From contig JAAYGT010000090.1 in assembly GCA_012727555.1 (NCBI GenBank), forward strand, positions 1-50,891: a stretch of DNA of 50,891 bases, given 5' to 3'. Shown piece by piece: positions 47,816 through 50,891 of the stretch. The position numbers and the translations under genes are program-made. Numbering within the stretch: the stretch's first letter is position 1; each line of letters begins with the position of its first letter. The notes under the pieces are model-generated. The model was not told where the DNA came from. It saw only the letters and a program-made list of their open reading frames with translations, and searched no databases. The DNA is from Alcaligenaceae bacterium (GTDB lineage: Bacteria; Pseudomonadota; Gammaproteobacteria; Burkholderiales; Burkholderiaceae_B).

Positions 47816-48781
47816 ATGATGAACCGCCGTACATTTCTGGGCACCAGCCTGGCTGGCTTGTCCACACTGGTCTGGAACCCCGTTTCCTGGGCGCAAGGCA
47901 GCCCGAACCTGGGTTCTCCCACCCTGCCCGATCCTGGTTTCAAACGCATGCAACTGGGCAAACTGCAGGTGGTGGCACTGAACGACGGCATCGGCCGGCG
48001 ACCACTGGTTGACGGTTTTGTACGCAATGCACCGCTGGATCAGGTGAAGGCCTTGCTGGCATCGCAAAACCTGCCCACCGACTATGTCGATGTTCCCTAC
48101 ACGCCCTTCGTGATCCTTGATGGCGACAAACGTTACCTGCTTGACACCGGCTTCGCCGACAATGGCCCTCCCAATTCCGGCAAGCTGCATGCCAATATGA
48201 AAGCGGCCGGCATTGCACCGGAATCGATCACCGATGTCATCATCAGCCATTACCATGGCGACCACATCAATGGCCTGCGCTACAAAAACGGAGACTGGGT
48301 GTACCCCAATGCACGCGTTCATGTCAGTGCCCCCGAACACGCTTTCTGGACCGACCCTGACCGCATCGCCAAAGCCCCCGAGGCCATGAAGGGCGCCTTT
48401 GCGGCCGTGCAGCGCACACTGGGCAGCGTTCCGGCCGACAAACTCATGAAGTTCGAACCCGGTGCGGTGGTGGCCCCCGGCATCACGTCCATGGCGGCCT
48501 TCGGGCATACCCCCGGGCAATGCGCCTTCATGGTCGAATCCGACGGACAACGCTTCGCCTACATTGCCGACATCACCAACATACCGGCCCTGTTCGCCCG
48601 CAACCCGGATTTCGCGGTCATGTTCGACATGAATCCTGACCAGGCCCGCGAAACACGACGCACCGTACTGGCCATGCTGGCCCGCGACAAAATCCTGACA
48701 GGCGGCTTCCATTTTCCCTTTCCGGCCATGGGCACACTGGTACCGGAAGGCCAGGGTTACCAGTTCGTTCCAGCCAACTGA
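47816..48781 (+). CDS. Tat-exported metallo-beta-lactamase-fold hydrolase
   Basis: The 321-residue protein starts with a twin-arginine signal (NRRTFLGTSLAGLST, cleavage near SWAQ). It has the metallo-beta-lactamase motif SHYHGDHINGL, a later His in GHTPGQ, an Asp in YIADITN, and a C-terminal His in GGFHFPFP. These are the features of the MBL-fold (glyoxalase II-like) family and fit a lactonase or similar hydrolase rather than a true beta-lactamase; the substrate cannot be told. Two ATGs (47816 and 47819) are possible; AAAGGA is 6 nt before the first. The gap of 275 nt after the hemerythrin gene suggests its own promoter. Confidence 0.88.
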   Translation: MMNRRTFLGTSLAGLSTLVWNPVSWAQGSPNLGSPTLPDPGFKRMQLGKLQVVALNDGIGRRPLVDGFVRNAPLDQVKALLASQNLPTDYVDVPYTPFVILDGDKRYLLDTGFADNGPPNSGKLHANMKAAGIAPESITDVIISHYHGDHINGLRYKNGDWVYPNARVHVSAPEHAFWTDPDRIAKAPEAMKGAFAAVQRTLGSVPADKLMKFEPGAVVAPGITSMAAFGHTPGQCAFMVESDGQRFAYIADITNIPALFARNPDFAVMFDMNPDQARETRRTVLAMLARDKILTGGFHFPFPAMGTLVPEGQGYQFVPAN

Positions 48782-48806
48782 GCCAAGACGCTATCGGGCC
48801 CTGGCT

Positions 48807-48884
48807 TCAGTCACCCAGGGCCAGCGCCACCAATTCTTCGCCAAAGGCGAAACTGTCGTGGTCAAGTTTTTTCGGATACGCCGA
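48807..48884 (-). pseudogene. C-terminal 25-codon remnant of an unidentified gene
   Basis: On the minus strand an open frame of 25 codons ending in a TGA at 48807 reads SAYPKKLDHDSF then AFGEELVALALGD. The composition looks like the end of a real protein, but nothing precedes it: a TGA lies immediately upstream (48885-48887), right where the plus-strand transporter remnant begins. I do not recognise the family. It may also be a chance frame. Confidence 0.35.
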
Positions 48885-49057
48885 TCAGTTGCTGGGGTTA
48901 TGCACAGGCACCGATCGCCGTGGTCGCCACATTGCGGGAAAGCTCGGTGATTTTTGCCGTTCTGATCGGGGCGCTCTGGTTCAAAGAGAACAGCTTGCGA
49001 ACAGGCCTGCTGGCGGCAGGTGCCGTATTAACTGGCATCACCCTGATCAGAAGCTGA
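48884..49057 (+). pseudogene. C-terminal remnant of an EamA/DMT-family transporter
   Basis: Fifty-seven codons encode GYAQAPIAVVATLRESSVIF, then ALIGALWFKE-like and a final hydrophobic helix (TGLLAAGAVLTGITLI), ending in a stop at 49057. This is the last two membrane segments of a drug/metabolite transporter of the EamA (RhaT) family, which normally has about 290 residues and ten helices. The upstream codons (48884-48895) have no homology and no start codon or ribosome site, so the gene has lost its first four-fifths. Confidence 0.7.
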
Positions 49058-49113
49058 ACCCGGCACGCAGTCGTTACAATACCGATTACCAGCAACCCTG
49101 TAACGAGATTCTG

Positions 49114-49278
49114 ATGAAACAGCTCATGCGCCGCCCGTTCCTGTCCGGTCTGCTGCTCTCGCTGCCGCTCTGGATACTTTTCAACAACTACATCGTGGCC
49201 ATCAGTGTGGCGCTCATTGCCAGCTTCACGGTTTCCATGGCGTTGTCTTTGCGCGAACTGAAAAAAAACGACAAATGA
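49114..49278 (+). CDS. Small membrane protein, 54 residues
   Basis: The short frame from ATG 49114 encodes a basic N-terminus (MKQLMRRP), one long or two closely spaced hydrophobic segments (FLSGLLLSLPLWILF and YIVAISVALIASFTVSMAL) and a charged tail (RELKKNDK). It obeys the positive-inside rule for a two-helix hairpin. The stop overlaps the start of the following methyltransferase gene (ATGA at 49275-49278), which strongly supports translation of both. Function unknown. It has features of conserved small proteins found before MidA-like genes, but I cannot confirm that. Confidence 0.7.
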   Translation: MKQLMRRPFLSGLLLSLPLWILFNNYIVAISVALIASFTVSMALSLRELKKNDK

Positions 49279-50453
49279 ACCAAGGACCCACCCTGCCCTC
49301 CGGGCTGCCCAACCCTGATCCCGAAGCGCAGGTCCATTCCAATGAAGTGGCCGCCTTTCTTTTGCGCGAACTGGCCGGCTACCCTGACGGCTTCATGCCA
49401 TTCGAGCACTGGATGGACAGGGCCTTGTACGCACCCGGGCTGGGGTATTACGCGGCTGGCAACACCAAATTCGGCAGCACCCTGCCCACCGGCGACTTCA
49501 CCACTGCGCCTGAACTGACTCCGCTGTTCGGCGCCACCCTGGCCCGGCAATGTGCGCCGGTACTGCAGGCCGCACACAGCACCACGGTACTGGAATTCGG
49601 CGCGGGCTCCGGTGCCCTGGCAGCGGCCCTGATTCCGGCGCTCAGACAACTGGGCATTGAGCCAAACTACCAGATCCTGGAAGTTTCTGCCGACTTGCGC
49701 CAGCGCCAGCAAGAACGCCTGGCGGGGTTGAACGCCCAAATTGAGTGGCTGAACGACTGGCCAGCGCGTATATGGGGTTGTGTCATTGCCAATGAAGTGC
49801 TCGATGCCATGCCGGCCACCCTGTTCCAGTGGGATTCCAACGGTCATCTTCTTGAACTTGGCGTGCGTGCTGCCGGCAATGCCGCCGCGCCGGCGTTTGA
49901 ATGGGCCACTCGACCCGCTTCAGATGAACTTCAGCACCTGGTTTCACAGCGTATGCCGGCCCTGCTCGGCTATCAGTCTGAAATCAATCTTTGCGCCGAG
50001 GCCTGGATCAGGCAACTGGGCCACCACCTGGAACAGGGGCTTGCCCTGCTGATCGACTACGGTTTCCCCCAGCGCGAGTACTACCACCCGCAGCGGGCCG
50101 AAGGCACGCTCATGTGCCACTTCCGTCACCATGCCCATGCGCAGCCACTGGTGTTTCCCGGCATTCAAGACATCACCACCCACGTTGACTTCACCGCCAT
50201 GGCCGATGCTGCGCTGGAATCAGGCCTTGACGTGCGCGGCTATACCTCGCAAGCGCGCTTTCTTCTGAATGCGGGCTTGCCGGCGTTGATGTCAGATCCA
50301 TCGTTTGCATCCGATCCCCAGGCGTTGTCTGCGGTGCAGAAACTGGTGTCCGAAGCCGAAATGGGGGAACTGTTCAAAGTACTGGCTCTGGGTAGGGGTG
50401 TAGATATTCCACTGGCCGGTTTCATGCGCGGGGACCGGCGGGACAGCCTTTGA
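49275..50453 (+). CDS. MidA/NDUFAF7-family SAM-dependent methyltransferase
   Basis: The 392-residue protein belongs to the DUF185/COG1565 family. It has the SAM-binding motif VLEFGAGSGALAAAL at about residues 99-113, an acidic residue in YQILEVSADLR, NEVLDAMPA, and the family-typical DYGFPQREYYHPQR and GIQDITTHVDFT. Human NDUFAF7 methylates an arginine of a complex I subunit; the bacterial role is uncertain. The start codon overlaps the stop of the small membrane protein. A terminator is not seen, and the gene faces the large inverted repeat. Confidence 0.92.
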   Translation: MNQGPTLPSGLPNPDPEAQVHSNEVAAFLLRELAGYPDGFMPFEHWMDRALYAPGLGYYAAGNTKFGSTLPTGDFTTAPELTPLFGATLARQCAPVLQAAHSTTVLEFGAGSGALAAALIPALRQLGIEPNYQILEVSADLRQRQQERLAGLNAQIEWLNDWPARIWGCVIANEVLDAMPATLFQWDSNGHLLELGVRAAGNAAAPAFEWATRPASDELQHLVSQRMPALLGYQSEINLCAEAWIRQLGHHLEQGLALLIDYGFPQREYYHPQRAEGTLMCHFRHHAHAQPLVFPGIQDITTHVDFTAMADAALESGLDVRGYTSQARFLLNAGLPALMSDPSFASDPQALSAVQKLVSEAEMGELFKVLALGRGVDIPLAGFMRGDRRDSL

Positions 50454-50493
50454 TCTTTTTGTCCGGTTGGTTTTCTTGCGAAGGTGCTAACCC

Positions 50494-50701
50494 GGTGTGA
50501 GGGGGTGAAGGCCCGGTGCGGGTGCATCGCACGGCCCTTCGGGCTACCCTCACGCGAGGTCACCAACAGGGCGTGCCCGAAACTCGCGGGCTCGACCCGA
50601 TGGGTCGAGCCCGCTCAAACAGTCGGGCACTTGCCTCCCTGTTGATAACCTCGTGTTCGGCGTGCTCAAGCACCCGCACCGGGCCTCCACCCCCACACAC
50701 C
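50494..50701. repeat. Large imperfect inverted repeat, arms about 100 nt
   Basis: The left arm (50494-50598) and right arm (50602-50701) are reverse complements around a 3-nt centre (GAT). The outermost block of 32 nt differs at only two positions (it contains GGCCCGGTGCGGGTGC), a second block around ACGAGG...CAACAGGG matches at about 16 of 20, and the innermost 13 nt (GCGGGCTCGACCC) are identical; the parts between contain small length differences. No T-run follows. Single-stranded DNA or RNA could fold into one long rod. I see no coding gene in it, and no known riboswitch or RNA family. Confidence 0.85.
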
Positions 50702-50866
50702 TGGACAGAAAGGTTTGCGCCCACAGAAGGCCGCAACTGGGCCCCGTGGACGACAAAACAGCGTGAGGTTCCGGCGGGAGTGGCCGCAGCGGTTCGTGCT
50801 TGAACACGCCGCCGTCGGTGCCCTGACCGGGGATTCAAGGGCCCAGCCTGTTTGAGTGCGGCGCTT

Positions 50867-50889
50867 TCGACCAGCCGGGGGCTGGTCGA
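50867..50889. repeat. Perfect 10-bp palindrome at the right edge
   Basis: TCGACCAGCC and GGCTGGTCGA flank a GGG centre. The preceding bases (CTGTTTGAGTGCGGCG, 50848-50863) resemble the CTGTTTGAGCGGG motif in the reverse complement of the large repeat's right arm, so a second, diverged unit of the same element may begin here and continue beyond the window. Nothing coding is seen in 50702-50891. Confidence 0.5.
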
Positions 50890-50891
50890 TC

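Noticed and set aside
50550-50838. Overlapping 85 to 95-codon frames around the large repeat
   Set aside because: They cross the palindrome in several frames at once, contain no domain, and are expected by chance in GC-rich DNA with few stops.
50454-50891. RNase P RNA, tmRNA, SRP RNA or a cobalamin riboswitch in the right-end gap
   Set aside because: The conserved blocks of these RNAs (for example GAGGAAAGTCC of RNase P) are absent on both strands; the structure is explained by the inverted repeat.

Overview
The window looks like a chromosome segment of a moderately GC-rich betaproteobacterium of the order Burkholderiales, most likely the Alcaligenaceae/Bordetella side. The case rests on gene content and order: parE-parC, trxA-rho, a YhdP/AsmA-like protein divergent from glnE, and ilvI-ilvH-ilvC. 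This placement is inference, because no rRNA or marker search was possible.

Layout. 1-7590 (minus): an R64/PilLNOPQRS-type type IVb (thin) pilus operon with tightly overlapping genes, running off the left edge inside the prepilin gene. 7825-15897 (minus): an orphan solute-binding protein behind a DadA-type D-amino acid dehydrogenase, a ferredoxin-reductase (AscD-like) flavoprotein, then topoisomerase IV parC and parE. 15898-19603 (plus): trxA, rho and gdhA, with a long trxA leader and a C-rich leader before rho. 19617-26991: yhdP-like (minus) divergent from glnE and queH (plus). 26992-35323: an accessory-looking block next to a tRNA-Ser(CGA) gene. It holds two tandem kexin-like S8 proteases with P domain, RTX-like segment and C-terminal repeats but no signal peptide, a divergent Tat-lipoprotein metallophosphoesterase, and a decayed membrane-protein gene. 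35324-39491: tRNA-Ser, 3-hydroxybutyrate dehydrogenase, YaaA and a FUSC/YccS-type membrane protein. 39492-43489: ilvIHC with a promoter and attenuator-like hairpins in its leader. 43554-47540: a PAS-GGDEF-EAL protein (probable frameshift in the PAS domain), a chemoreceptor and a bacteriohemerythrin, which reads as an oxygen/c-di-GMP/motility group. 47816-50453: a Tat-exported metallo-beta-lactamase-fold protein, a deletion scar holding the tails of two lost genes, a 54-residue membrane protein and a MidA-type methyltransferase. 50454-50891: no gene, but a very large imperfect inverted repeat with arms of about 100 nt.

How the genes relate. Most units are core metabolism or informational genes: branched-chain amino acid synthesis, nitrogen assimilation via GdhA and GlnE, queuosine synthesis, DNA topology and transcription termination. 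The accessory layer is the thin pilus, the tandem proteases with two palindromes in their divergent control region, the signalling cluster and the repeat at the right end. The points I would follow up first are the twin proteases with their shared C-terminal repeat and terminal Leu-Trp-Val, the 61-residue prepilin leader, the ilvI leader hairpins, and the large inverted repeat at the right edge. I found no CRISPR array, rRNA, integrase or intact insertion sequence.
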